From Candidatus Planktophila vernalis (GTDB taxonomy: Bacteria > Actinomycetota > Actinomycetes > Nanopelagicales > Nanopelagicaceae): a stretch of DNA of 64,000 nt. A model generated the notes under the pieces. It was not told the origin of the DNA. It did no database searches and saw only the letters and a program-made list of their open reading frames with translations. Made by a program: the position numbers and the translations under genes. The DNA is taken from NCBI RefSeq assembly GCF_002288185.1, contig NZ_CP016776.1, positions 1 to 64,000 of the forward strand, written 5' to 3'. Positions 20,317 through 27,961 of this stretch are shown here, in pieces. How positions within the stretch are numbered: position 1 is the stretch's first letter; each line of letters begins with the position of its first letter.

Positions 20317-21074
20317 TGGCGCGCAATATCAAACTTCGCATCTGGCGTGGAGATTCAACTGACGGTGGCCTTAAAGATGTTGTCGTAGAGGCTAACGAGG
20401 GCGAAGTTGTTCTCGACGTCATTCACCGTGTTCAAGCAACACAGATGGGCGATTTGGCTGTTCGCTGGAACTGCAAAGCCGGTAAATGTGGATCTTGTTC
20501 CATGGAGATCAACGGAAAGCCCCGTCTTGCATGCATGACACAGGTTGCATCATTTGGTGAAGAAGAGACAATCACAGTCACACCACTTCGAGCATTTCCA
20601 ATCATTAAAGACTTAGTAACAGATGTTTCCTTTAACTACAAAAAAGCAATGGAAGTTCCTGCTTATGAGCATCCAAAAGATTTAGCACCAGGGCAAGCTC
20701 GTATGGAACAGATCGATGTTGAGCGAAGCCAGGAGTTCCGTAAGTGCATCGAATGCTTCCTTTGCCAAGATGTATGTCATGTTGTGCGCGATCACGAAGA
20801 GAATAAGAAGTCTTTTGCCGGGCCTCGTTTCTTCATTCGCATCGCAGAACTAGATATGCACCCACTTGATATGTTGAAGAACCGTAAAAAGAGCGCTCAA
20901 GAAGAGCATGGTCTTGGAATGTGTAACATCACTAAGTGCTGTACTGAGGTATGTCCTGAACACATCAAGATCACCGATAACGCAATTATCCCGATGAAGG
21001 AGCGCGTTGTGGACATTAAATATGATCCTGCACGCTGGCTAGGTTCCAAGATTCGCAGGCGCGAGGGTCTTTAA
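20316..21074 (+). CDS. sdhB: Succinate dehydrogenase iron-sulfur subunit
   Basis: SdhB carries electrons from FAD to the membrane quinone through three iron-sulfur clusters. The 252-residue protein has the [2Fe-2S] ligands in CKAGKCGSC and a following Cys (RLAC). The C-terminal ferredoxin domain contains CIECFLCQDVC and CNITKCCTEVCPEHI for the other two clusters. The operon order anchor-flavoprotein-iron protein is that of Sdh1. The 1-bp overlap with sdhA points to coupled translation. Confidence 0.97.
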   Translation: MARNIKLRIWRGDSTDGGLKDVVVEANEGEVVLDVIHRVQATQMGDLAVRWNCKAGKCGSCSMEINGKPRLACMTQVASFGEEETITVTPLRAFPIIKDLVTDVSFNYKKAMEVPAYEHPKDLAPGQARMEQIDVERSQEFRKCIECFLCQDVCHVVRDHEENKKSFAGPRFFIRIAELDMHPLDMLKNRKKSAQEEHGLGMCNITKCCTEVCPEHIKITDNAIIPMKERVVDIKYDPARWLGSKIRRREGL

Positions 21075-21081
21075 TAGAGAC

Positions 21082-21435
21082 ATGAAACTTCTTCGCAGTT
21101 GGGCCGCGCTAGCTTTATCGTTCTGGGTTGCAACAGCATTGATTCCTGGAATTGATGTTCTAGGAGGATTTACGACATATCTCTGGGTCGCACTTCTCTT
21201 TGGTTTGCTCAATGCAACACTTGGAAGTCTGCTTAAGCTTTTAACGCTACCTGCAGTGATCCTGACTCTTGGACTCTTCCTTGTCGTTGTTAATGCAGCG
21301 ATATTGATGTTACTTGCTGACTGGAGTGAGAGTTTAGATGTCACAAACTTCTGGTCTGCAGTACTTGCAGCCTTAGTTATTAGCGTAGTTACACGCCTTG
21401 TTTCAGGTGTTGCTAAGAAAGCTCTGCCACACTGA
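21082..21435 (+). CDS. Phage-holin-4 (YvlD-like) family membrane protein
   Basis: A 117-residue membrane protein with four hydrophobic segments and the family pattern FGLLNATLGSLLKLLTLPAVILTLG, which marks the phage_holin_4_2/YvlD group. Despite the name, chromosomal members are not phage genes; they are small membrane proteins of unknown role, sometimes linked to envelope stress. It follows sdhB by seven bases and could be in the same transcript. Its stop codon TGA is shared with the CTG that appears to start the next gene. Function is not known. Confidence 0.8.
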   Translation: MKLLRSWAALALSFWVATALIPGIDVLGGFTTYLWVALLFGLLNATLGSLLKLLTLPAVILTLGLFLVVVNAAILMLLADWSESLDVTNFWSAVLAALVISVVTRLVSGVAKKALPH

Positions 21436-21785
21436 AATCGCTAGCCCTAGTCTCACTAGGCGGTGTTTTAGGATCTCTAGTTCGCTACTGGCTGGGTATT
21501 GAACTAAGTGATGGGCGCAGCGCAACGCTGACTGCCAATTTAATTGGTGTTGGCCTTGCTACTTTCTTACTTGTTTACACACAACGACGCGGAAGTGAAA
21601 ACTTACGACATTTCTTACTTCCAGGCTTTTGCGGTGGGCTCACAACTTTTTCAGCAGTAGCGGCCTTAACACTTGAGCCAAGCGAAGGCGGACAGCTTTT
21701 TCTCTTTCACAATGTGATTTTTTCAATGTTCATCATTCTTCTAGTTCTACCTATTGCTAGAAAAGTGATTGCGGTGCGCCCATGA
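21432..21785 (+). CDS. crcB: Fluoride channel subunit FluC/CrcB, first copy, CTG start
   Basis: FluC proteins form dimeric channels that export fluoride. Reading from CTG at 21432 gives 117 residues with family motifs: LGGVLGSLVRYWLG near the N-terminus, TANLIGVGLATFL, and GFCGGLTTFSAVAAL containing the Phe-box TTFS. An in-frame TAA lies just upstream. No ATG, GTG or TTG lies between it and the first conserved motif, so CTG is the only near-standard start. The arrangement CTGA (start overlapping the previous TGA) copies the ATGA overlaps used elsewhere in this operon, including the one that links this gene to the second copy. Translation from CTG is inferred; the coding frame itself is clear. 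Confidence 0.82.
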   Translation: MKSLALVSLGGVLGSLVRYWLGIELSDGRSATLTANLIGVGLATFLLVYTQRRGSENLRHFLLPGFCGGLTTFSAVAALTLEPSEGGQLFLFHNVIFSMFIILLVLPIARKVIAVRP

Positions 21786-22117
21786 GAACTCTTCTTGTCA
21801 TTCTCGGCGCAGCAATCGGTGCACCTGCACGCTTTGCTATAGATCAATACTTTCGAAAGTTCACTAATAAGCCTTACGGAATCTTTGTTGTTAACGTTGT
21901 GGGCTCTTTTGTATTTGGTCTAACAATTAATAGCGCCCAAAACACTTACGCCCTCTTTGCAATTGGTTTTGCAGGTGCCTTCACAACGTGGTCAACATTT
22001 ATGCTGGACTTCTTTTTAGCCTATGAACAAAAAAAATATAAGGACGCAGCGATTAACTTAGGCGCATCCATTGTCTTTGGTCTACTTGCTGCATCCCTAG
22101 GTATGTCTTTAACGTAG
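21782..22117 (+). CDS. crcB: Fluoride channel subunit FluC/CrcB, second copy
   Basis: The second half of a two-gene fluoride channel. The 111-residue protein shows LGAAIGAPARFAIDQ, VNVVGSFVFGLTI and GFAGAFTTWSTFMLDF, matching the FluC motifs GxxGxxxRY, VNxxGSF and GGxTTFSTF, with TTWSTF in place of TTFSTF. Paired FluC genes encode oppositely oriented subunits that form an obligate heterodimer; this is known for the family and fits the adjacent, overlapping genes. The ATG overlaps the first copy's TGA by four bases. The 3' end overlaps the convergent pepP gene by nine bases. Confidence 0.92.
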   Translation: MRTLLVILGAAIGAPARFAIDQYFRKFTNKPYGIFVVNVVGSFVFGLTINSAQNTYALFAIGFAGAFTTWSTFMLDFFLAYEQKKYKDAAINLGASIVFGLLAASLGMSLT

Positions 22118-23551
22118 AGAAGCCATCCAACTTTCAATCTCATCTGGATGATGAGGAATGTTTTCAGACAAGTTAATGAAACCATCCTCTGTCACCAAAA
22201 CATCATCTTCAATACGAATACCAATACCGCGGTATTCAGCTGGGAATAGCTCGTCATCGAGTTGGATATAAAGACCTGGTTCAACAGTTAAGACCATTCC
22301 TGCTTCAAGAACTCCATCGCGATATTGATCTGCGCGTGCTTGGGCGCAGTCGTGAACATCCATGCCGAGCATGTGGCTCACACCGTGAAGAGTCCAGCGC
22401 TTATGTAATCCAACAGCTGGATCCATCGCTTCTTCAAGGCTCATCTTGATAATTCCCATATCAATTAGACCTTGGGCTAAAACGCTGTGACTGGCACGGT
22501 TAATTTCAAGGAATGGAACGCCAGCTTTAATCGCTTCAATTCCAGCTTTTTGCGACTCATAGACCAACATATAAAGGGCGCGTTGAGCTGGTGAGAACTT
22601 TCCATTAATGGGCAATGTGCGAGTGATATCGGCGGTGTAGTAAGAATCAACTTCAACTCCAGCATCAAGGAGTAATAGATCACCAGGTATAACTTCACCG
22701 TCGTTGCGATTCCAGTGCAACACACAAGCATGTGAACCAGAGGCAGCAATAGTGTTATATCCCAAATCATTTCCTTCAACACGAGCGCGGCCATAGAAAG
22801 CGGCATCAATAACACGCTCACCGCGTGGTGTGGCAACTGCTGCAGGAAGAACACGGATCACATCACTAAAGCCACGATGCGTAGCATCAACAGCCTTTTG
22901 CATCTCACGAATTTCATACTCATCTTTAATAAGGCGAGCTACAGAGACAAAATTAATTAACTCTTCATCGCGTGCATGCTTTTTTACCTTTGCATCCACA
23001 ATCTCGTCATAGCCATGAAGTGCAACAGCAGTTTTACCTTTTAGGAAAGCTTCGAGTTCACTTACTTCGCGCACTTCAATGCCATAACGCTGAGCAGCTT
23101 CATCAGTAGTAAAACGGCGACCAACCCAGAGCTCACCATTTTTAGCATCGCGATAGAAAGCATCGGTATCGCGGGTAGATCGTGGGTTAATAAAAAGAAT
23201 AGGGGTATGACCTTCTTTCGTTGGCTCCATAACTAATACAGAACCAGGCTGTGCTTCAACACCTTGCACGCCGGTGTAGTAAGCAAAAGCGCTATGAGGG
23301 CGGAACTGGTAATCAGTGTCATTACTACGTTGTTTTAACTCACCACCTGGCAATACAACTCTTGAGCCAGAGAAAGCAGCTGAAAGATCTGCTCTGCGTG
23401 CAACACAGTAAGGAATTACTTCATCTTGAATGATTCCAGTCAAAGGCGTTGGCGCCCAACCTGTTTTCATGAACTCGCCAAACATCTCTGATGGCGCAAC
23501 GTCATAAACGCGCTTGCTGCCGGTATCCAACGCTTTGTCTGAATTTTCCAT
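22109..23551 (-). CDS. pepP: Xaa-Pro aminopeptidase (aminopeptidase P family)
   Basis: The enzyme removes N-terminal residues preceding proline and works on peptides in the cytoplasm. The 480-residue protein has the N-terminal creatinase-like domain (about 60-190) and the C-terminal pita-bread metallopeptidase domain. Metal ligands appear in LLLDAGVEVDSYYTADITRT (two Asp), HGVSHMLGMDVHD (His), LTVEPGLYI (Glu) and GIGIRIEDDVLVTEDG (Glu). The open frame extends to 23740 through the antisense of a tRNA gene; I chose the ATG at 23551 because a TACGCT -10 element ends six bases before it and the earlier residues look non-coding. Confidence 0.93.
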   Translation of the reverse strand: MENSDKALDTGSKRVYDVAPSEMFGEFMKTGWAPTPLTGIIQDEVIPYCVARRADLSAAFSGSRVVLPGGELKQRSNDTDYQFRPHSAFAYYTGVQGVEAQPGSVLVMEPTKEGHTPILFINPRSTRDTDAFYRDAKNGELWVGRRFTTDEAAQRYGIEVREVSELEAFLKGKTAVALHGYDEIVDAKVKKHARDEELINFVSVARLIKDEYEIREMQKAVDATHRGFSDVIRVLPAAVATPRGERVIDAAFYGRARVEGNDLGYNTIAASGSHACVLHWNRNDGEVIPGDLLLLDAGVEVDSYYTADITRTLPINGKFSPAQRALYMLVYESQKAGIEAIKAGVPFLEINRASHSVLAQGLIDMGIIKMSLEEAMDPAVGLHKRWTLHGVSHMLGMDVHDCAQARADQYRDGVLEAGMVLTVEPGLYIQLDDELFPAEYRGIGIRIEDDVLVTEDGFINLSENIPHHPDEIESWMASLR

Positions 23552-23557
23552 ATGGTG

Positions 23558-23563
23558 AGCGTA
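23558..23563 (-). promoter_or_regulatory. -10 element of leaderless pepP promoter
   Basis: Minus-strand TACGCT ends six bases before the pepP ATG (23551). No Shine-Dalgarno sequence is present. The spacing supports both the chosen start codon and leaderless transcription. Confidence 0.5.
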
Positions 23564-23617
23564 ATGGTGAAGAGAATTGGTAGCCAACCACCCACACGCT
23601 AAACTTCCCTTGTACTC

Positions 23618-23709
23618 GGAGACGTCGCATAGCCCGGTCGAGTGCGCCTCACTGCTAACGAGGTAAGGGGTTAAACCCTTCAGGAGTTCAAATCTCCTCG
23701 TCTCCGCCA
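23618..23709 (+). tRNA. tRNA-Ser (GCT)
   Basis: Acceptor stem GGAGACG (23618-23624) with CGTCTCC (23699-23705), discriminator G, encoded CCA (23707-23709). The anticodon loop CTGCTAA gives anticodon GCT (23654-23656); the base pair next to the loop is an A-C mismatch. A long variable arm (AGGGGTTAAACCCTT) is typical of serine tRNA. A candidate -10 TAAACT lies at 23600-23605. Confidence 0.95.
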
Positions 23710-23733
23710 TAAAGATAATTAAAGGAGTTGGCC

Positions 23734-25002
23734 GTGCCATTGTTTAAAGTAGCAATCGTTGGCGCAGGACCAGCGGGCTATTTTGCAGCGCAAGCTTTAC
23801 ACAATCAACAAAATGAAGATCGCACTTTTGCAATAGACATGATTGAACGCCTTCCCACACCATGGGGATTAGTTCGAAGCGGTGTTGCACCCGATCACCC
23901 AAAGATTAAGACAGTCTCTAAAGTCTTTGAAAAGATTGCAGCTGATCCCAACTTTCGCCTCTTTGCCAACATTGAAATTGGCAGCGAGATAAGCGTTGCC
24001 CAACTCAAAGAGAAATATGACGCAGTTGTTATCGCAACCGGATCACACCTAGGTAAGAGCCTTGGGATACCAGGAGAAGAATTGCCTGGTTCGCTATCGG
24101 CGGCAGATTTTGTCCCTTGGTATAACTCACATCCAGATTATGTTGACGTAAAGGTGCCACTTGATTGCGATACGGCAGTAGTAATTGGCGCGGGTAATGT
24201 TGCAATGGATGTTGCACGTATGTTGGCACTTGAACCAAGTGAGCTAGATCCAACAGATACAGCAGATCATGCAATTGATGCCTTTAAAGCCAGTGCTGTG
24301 CGCGATGTTTATATCAGCGCACGCCGTGGACCAGAGCATGCAGCTTTTACTTCCCCAGAACTTCGAGAACTGCCAAAGCTTGAACACACCAATGTTGTCA
24401 TCAACAAAGCAGATATTGATGCAGCGATAGTTCGTGCAGGAGCAGAGCCTGAAAAAGAAGTGAAAAGTAACTTGGATGCAATGTTATTGATCGCAGAGTC
24501 ACAAAAAAGTGAACATGAGCGCACGATGCGCTTTCTTTTCCAGCACACCCCCAAGCAGATCCTTGGCACAGATCGCGTTGAAGGCGTTGTGTATTCAACC
24601 CCGAGTGGTGATGTGACTATTAAGTGCGGATTAGTTATTACTGCTATTGGCTATCAAGCTGCCGGTATTGATGGTGTGCCATTTGAAAATGGCAAGGTTG
24701 TTAACATCGATGGTCGGGTAAATGAGAATTTGTATGTTGTTGGTTGGGCAAAACGTGGTCCATCAGGAGTCATTGGCACTAATAAATCAGATGCTGCTGC
24801 AGTTGTTGAACTGATGATCAGTGATTTGAAAACACCTAAAGCCGCTGGTGATATTTCGCAGTTATTGACTCACCAAGTAGTTGTGGATCAAAGCGCGTGG
24901 CAAAAGATTAATGAAGCCGAGGTGGCTGCAGGTGAGCCAAAGGGTAAACCTCGGGTTAAGAGTGTTAAGCGCGATGAACTTTTAAAGTTGGGCTTGTCGT
25001 AA
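23734..25002 (+). CDS. fprA: NADPH-ferredoxin reductase FprA
   Basis: FprA transfers electrons between NADPH and ferredoxin through FAD and resembles mitochondrial adrenodoxin reductase. The 422-residue protein shows the FAD motif VGAGPAGYFAAQAL, GVAPDHPKIK, the NADPH motif IGAGNVAMDVARML and the C-terminal GWAKRGPSGVIGTNK. The GTG at 23734 is the likely start: the Shine-Dalgarno sequence AGGAG (23723-23727) sits six bases upstream, whereas the TTG at 23728 directly touches it. Ferredoxin partners are not in the window. Confidence 0.95.
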   Translation: MPLFKVAIVGAGPAGYFAAQALHNQQNEDRTFAIDMIERLPTPWGLVRSGVAPDHPKIKTVSKVFEKIAADPNFRLFANIEIGSEISVAQLKEKYDAVVIATGSHLGKSLGIPGEELPGSLSAADFVPWYNSHPDYVDVKVPLDCDTAVVIGAGNVAMDVARMLALEPSELDPTDTADHAIDAFKASAVRDVYISARRGPEHAAFTSPELRELPKLEHTNVVINKADIDAAIVRAGAEPEKEVKSNLDAMLLIAESQKSEHERTMRFLFQHTPKQILGTDRVEGVVYSTPSGDVTIKCGLVITAIGYQAAGIDGVPFENGKVVNIDGRVNENLYVVGWAKRGPSGVIGTNKSDAAAVVELMISDLKTPKAAGDISQLLTHQVVVDQSAWQKINEAEVAAGEPKGKPRVKSVKRDELLKLGLS

Positions 25003-25078
25003 CCTTTTTCACTCTGCAGTAATCATGTCGTTACCTAAAAAACACTCAAGCTAAATTGAGTACTGCTTAGATAAGGCC

Positions 25079-27094
25079 ATGAAACAAACCCTTATCTCAA
25101 GAAAATTCACTGGCTTTGGCGCACTCGCCACGGCCATCGCATTATTAGTCTCGTTGCTAATTCCAACTGCGCAAGCAAACACATACTCTCTTCCAAACGC
25201 ACCTACCAACGTGACCTCTTATATAGGTGCACGTGGAGTTGTTGTTAAATGGACACCAGGCGCAAATGTTGCACCAGGAGTTACTGGTTACGTTGTCTCT
25301 GCAGGTGCGGGCTCATGCCCAATCTTTGTACCTGCAAGAAATAGCAGCGTTGTAACCATGCCTGTTGTCGATGGACAACCAGGAGGAACACCTGTTGTTC
25401 AGGCTGTGAACGCATATGGCTTTTCAAAGCCAGCGGCATCAAATAAGAGCTACACAGCAGCTCAACTAGCAACTGTTGCATCATCACTCAACAAAGCTGT
25501 TCAAGTTCTCCAGCTCAGCGACCTACACGGTGCAATTGAAGTGGGTGGATCATTTGGTGCAGCCCTTCTAACAAGTAACTGGAACGCAGATCGCGCTGCT
25601 AATAAGGCAACGATTGCGGTCTCATCTGGAGACAACATCGGTGCAGCACCTCCAATCTCAACTGAGTTTGAAGAGCTACCAACGATTGAATCATTAAATG
25701 CTGCAAAGCTAGATGTTTCAGTATTTGGTAACCATGAGCATGATCGCAATATCGATCACCTCAACAAGATGATTGGTGCATCAGATTTCCAGTGGGTAGT
25801 TTCTAACTACAGCGCGGGAGCATTAGATGTTCTTAAGTCAGGAGCAAAGCAGGCTAAGACCTACACAATCATTGAGCGCGGTGGCGTGAAGATTGGTGTG
25901 GTTGGCTCAAATACACCAGAGACAATTGAACAAGTCTTTCCTGGAAACCTTGATTACAAGGATGCATCAGGTGCAAAGAAGACCATTGTTATCGCTCCAG
26001 GCGTAGCAGGCATTAACTCTGCAATTGCAGAGGCAAAGGCAGCTGGCGCAGATGTTGTCATCGCAGTAATCCACCAGGGATGGTTGGAAAATGCAGATGG
26101 TGTTTCAAAGGGTCTCTTTAATGAACTTGCAGCACAAATCAAGGGTGCAGCAGCAATCTATGGTGGTCACAGCCACCAGACATACGCTTCTGTCATTCCT
26201 GGTAGCTCACGCGTTGCACCAACTGTTCTAGGACAGGTTCGCAACGCTGGTGTTGAGTACACACGTACACAGATTTGTATGAAGTCTGGAAAAGTTGTTG
26301 GTCAATCAATCCAGCACGTTCTCAAGGCTGCAGCTGCAACAATCAACACAGGTGTTGTTTCAACAGTCACCACACAAGATGCGGCAGCAGCTGCAATGGT
26401 TAAGAAGTACAAGGATCAACTATCTGCAAAGCTTGATGTAAAAATCGGTAAAGTTTCAGGAGTATTCCCTCGTGGAGGATCACCAGCTGTTGAGCGTTCA
26501 GGTGAAACTCCAATGGGTAACTACATTGCAGATTTGATGCGTGCTAAGTACAAGACAGACTTTGCAATCCAGAATGGTGGCGGTATCCGCGACACATTCC
26601 CGGCAAAGACATATGTACCGGCAGCAACAGGACTTGTTCGCACAGGTGCTGGCCCACTAGATGTAACACTCGGTGATGCGTTCACTGTGTTCCCATTTGG
26701 TAACCAGATTGCAACAACAGTTGTCACAGGTGCAAACCTTTGGAAGGCTCTAGAAAACGGTGTTGGCGGTAACTATCCAGGTGATGGTCGCTTCCCACAG
26801 ATTTCTGGATTCAAGTTCTCATTTGATGCATCTAAGCCAATTGGTTCACGTATCGTCGAAGTTACAAAACTAGACGGAACTGCAATTGCTAAGGATTCAA
26901 AGGAGTACACACTTACAACTCTTGACTTCGTAATCTATGGTGGCGATGGATATGTAAATGTCTTCTCACCAGCACAGGCCAAGGTTCAAGGTGCACTGCT
27001 AGATGTATTCGTAGATGCACTTAAGGCAGATATGGCCGCAGGAAAGGTAACTCAAGTTCCTGCAGCAGATGGCCGCATCAAGAAAGTTGGCTAA
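25079..27094 (+). CDS. Secreted 5'-nucleotidase / 2',3'-cyclic phosphodiesterase family protein
   Basis: A metallophosphoesterase predicted to dephosphorylate nucleotides outside the cell. The 671-residue protein has a signal peptide with cleavage after AQA (about residue 33) and a fibronectin-type-III-like domain (about 40-125). The calcineurin-like catalytic domain carries LQLSDLHGAIE, SSGDNIG, GNHEHD and GGHSHQ, and a 5'-nucleotidase C-terminal substrate domain follows (about 450-660) with NYIADLMRAKY and QNGGGIRDTF. No C-terminal sortase motif or membrane anchor is visible. C-ending codons such as TTC, ATC and AAC seem commoner than in neighbouring genes, which suggests high expression. 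A Rho-independent terminator follows. Likely role: phosphate or nucleoside scavenging, inferred. Confidence 0.9.
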   Translation: MKQTLISRKFTGFGALATAIALLVSLLIPTAQANTYSLPNAPTNVTSYIGARGVVVKWTPGANVAPGVTGYVVSAGAGSCPIFVPARNSSVVTMPVVDGQPGGTPVVQAVNAYGFSKPAASNKSYTAAQLATVASSLNKAVQVLQLSDLHGAIEVGGSFGAALLTSNWNADRAANKATIAVSSGDNIGAAPPISTEFEELPTIESLNAAKLDVSVFGNHEHDRNIDHLNKMIGASDFQWVVSNYSAGALDVLKSGAKQAKTYTIIERGGVKIGVVGSNTPETIEQVFPGNLDYKDASGAKKTIVIAPGVAGINSAIAEAKAAGADVVIAVIHQGWLENADGVSKGLFNELAAQIKGAAAIYGGHSHQTYASVIPGSSRVAPTVLGQVRNAGVEYTRTQICMKSGKVVGQSIQHVLKAAAATINTGVVSTVTTQDAAAAAMVKKYKDQLSAKLDVKIGKVSGVFPRGGSPAVERSGETPMGNYIADLMRAKYKTDFAIQNGGGIRDTFPAKTYVPAATGLVRTGAGPLDVTLGDAFTVFPFGNQIATTVVTGANLWKALENGVGGNYPGDGRFPQISGFKFSFDASKPIGSRIVEVTKLDGTAIAKDSKEYTLTTLDFVIYGGDGYVNVFSPAQAKVQGALLDVFVDALKADMAAGKVTQVPAADGRIKKVG

Positions 27095-27109
27095 TAGCTA
27101 AGTAATCAG

Positions 27110-27152
27110 ACAAAGGGCGTCGGAGCAATCTGGCGCCCTTTGTGCTTTATTT
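27110..27152 (+). terminator. Rho-independent terminator after the nucleotidase gene
   Basis: ACAAAGGGCG (27110-27119) pairs perfectly with CGCCCTTTGT (27134-27143), followed by a T-rich tail GCTTTATTT. It starts 15 bases after the stop codon. Confidence 0.88.
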
Positions 27153-27223
27153 ACGCACAGTTCACGCATTTTGGCACTGAATGAAAAGCAGGTAAGATGC
27201 GCAGGCTGTACAAAACTAAATAA

Positions 27224-27296
27224 GCGCGCGTAGCTCAACGGATAGAGCATCTGACTACGGATCAGAAGGTTAGGGGTTCGAATCCCTTCGCGCGCA
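27224..27296 (+). tRNA. tRNA-Arg (ACG)
   Basis: Acceptor stem GCGCGCG (27224-27230) with CGCGCGC (27289-27295), discriminator A at 27296, CCA not encoded. Anticodon stem TCTGA/TCAGA holds loop CTACGGA with anticodon ACG (27257-27259). The A34 of this tRNA is the known substrate of TadA, encoded at 45340, which converts it to inosine. Confidence 0.96.
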
Positions 27297-27303
27297 CAAG
27301 TTA

Positions 27304-27345
27304 AGCTCTCGGTGCCTTTCACACCGGGGGCTTTTCTTCTTTTTG
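27304..27345 (+). terminator. Rho-independent terminator after tRNA-Arg
   Basis: AGCTCTCGGTG (27304-27314) pairs with CACCGGGGGCT (27322-27332) including G-T pairs, followed by TTTCTTCTTTTTG. It lies eight bases after the tRNA. Confidence 0.85.
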
Positions 27346-27364
27346 TTTAGGTAATACTTATGCC

Positions 27365-27961
27365 ATGTCCAAGATCCTTGTAACAGGCTTTGAGCCTTTT
27401 GCTACTTCATCACTCAACCCTTCAGGCGAAATAGTTAAAGCACTTATCGGTGATGATCTTGTAACAGCGATACTGCCAGTAGTTTTTGGGCAAGCAAGTG
27501 CACAGTTGCGTGAACTTATCGATCTTCACAAACCTAGTGCTGTGCTGTGTCTAGGCCAAGCTGAGGGCAGAAGCGCGATGACACCTGAGCGCATTGCAAT
27601 TAACTTAGATAACGCTCGGATTGCAGATAATGCAGGTAATCAACCTCTAGAGCAGAAAATTAATGCTGATGGCCCTGATGGCCATTTCTCAACGCTTCCC
27701 ATTGAGAAGATGGTTGCATCAATGAAAGCAGCAGGAATCCCTGCTTCAATTTCACTGAGTGCGGGAACATTTGTCTGTAATCACATTTTTTATGTGTTGC
27801 AGGATTACTTAAAGGATTCTCCAATTAAAAGCGGGTTTATGCATGTGCCGTTAATGGATGAACAACGCAAAGAGTTTCCAAACCTGCCAACCATGCCGGT
27901 TAGACAGATGGTTGCAGGGGTGCAGATATCTTTGGATTTATTACGGGTAGAGACCACGTAA
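27365..27961 (+). CDS. pcp: Pyroglutamyl-peptidase I (C15 family)
   Basis: The cysteine peptidase removes N-terminal pyroglutamate from peptides. The 198-residue protein shows VTGFEPFATSSLNPS at the N-terminus, the glutamate region LCLGQAEGRSAMTPERIAIN, the nucleophile in GTFVCNHIFYVL and the catalytic His in GFMHVPLMDEQ. Length and single-domain form fit the family. A TAATAC -10-like element (27352-27357) lies seven bases before the ATG. The last 21 bases overlap the convergent glutamate dehydrogenase gene. Confidence 0.94.
   Translation: MSKILVTGFEPFATSSLNPSGEIVKALIGDDLVTAILPVVFGQASAQLRELIDLHKPSAVLCLGQAEGRSAMTPERIAINLDNARIADNAGNQPLEQKINADGPDGHFSTLPIEKMVASMKAAGIPASISLSAGTFVCNHIFYVLQDYLKDSPIKSGFMHVPLMDEQRKEFPNLPTMPVRQMVAGVQISLDLLRVETT

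Noticed and set aside
23552-23740. N-terminal extension of pepP through the tRNA-Ser gene
   Set aside because: The extra 63 residues are the antisense reading of a tRNA; the ATG at 23551 has a properly spaced -10 element.
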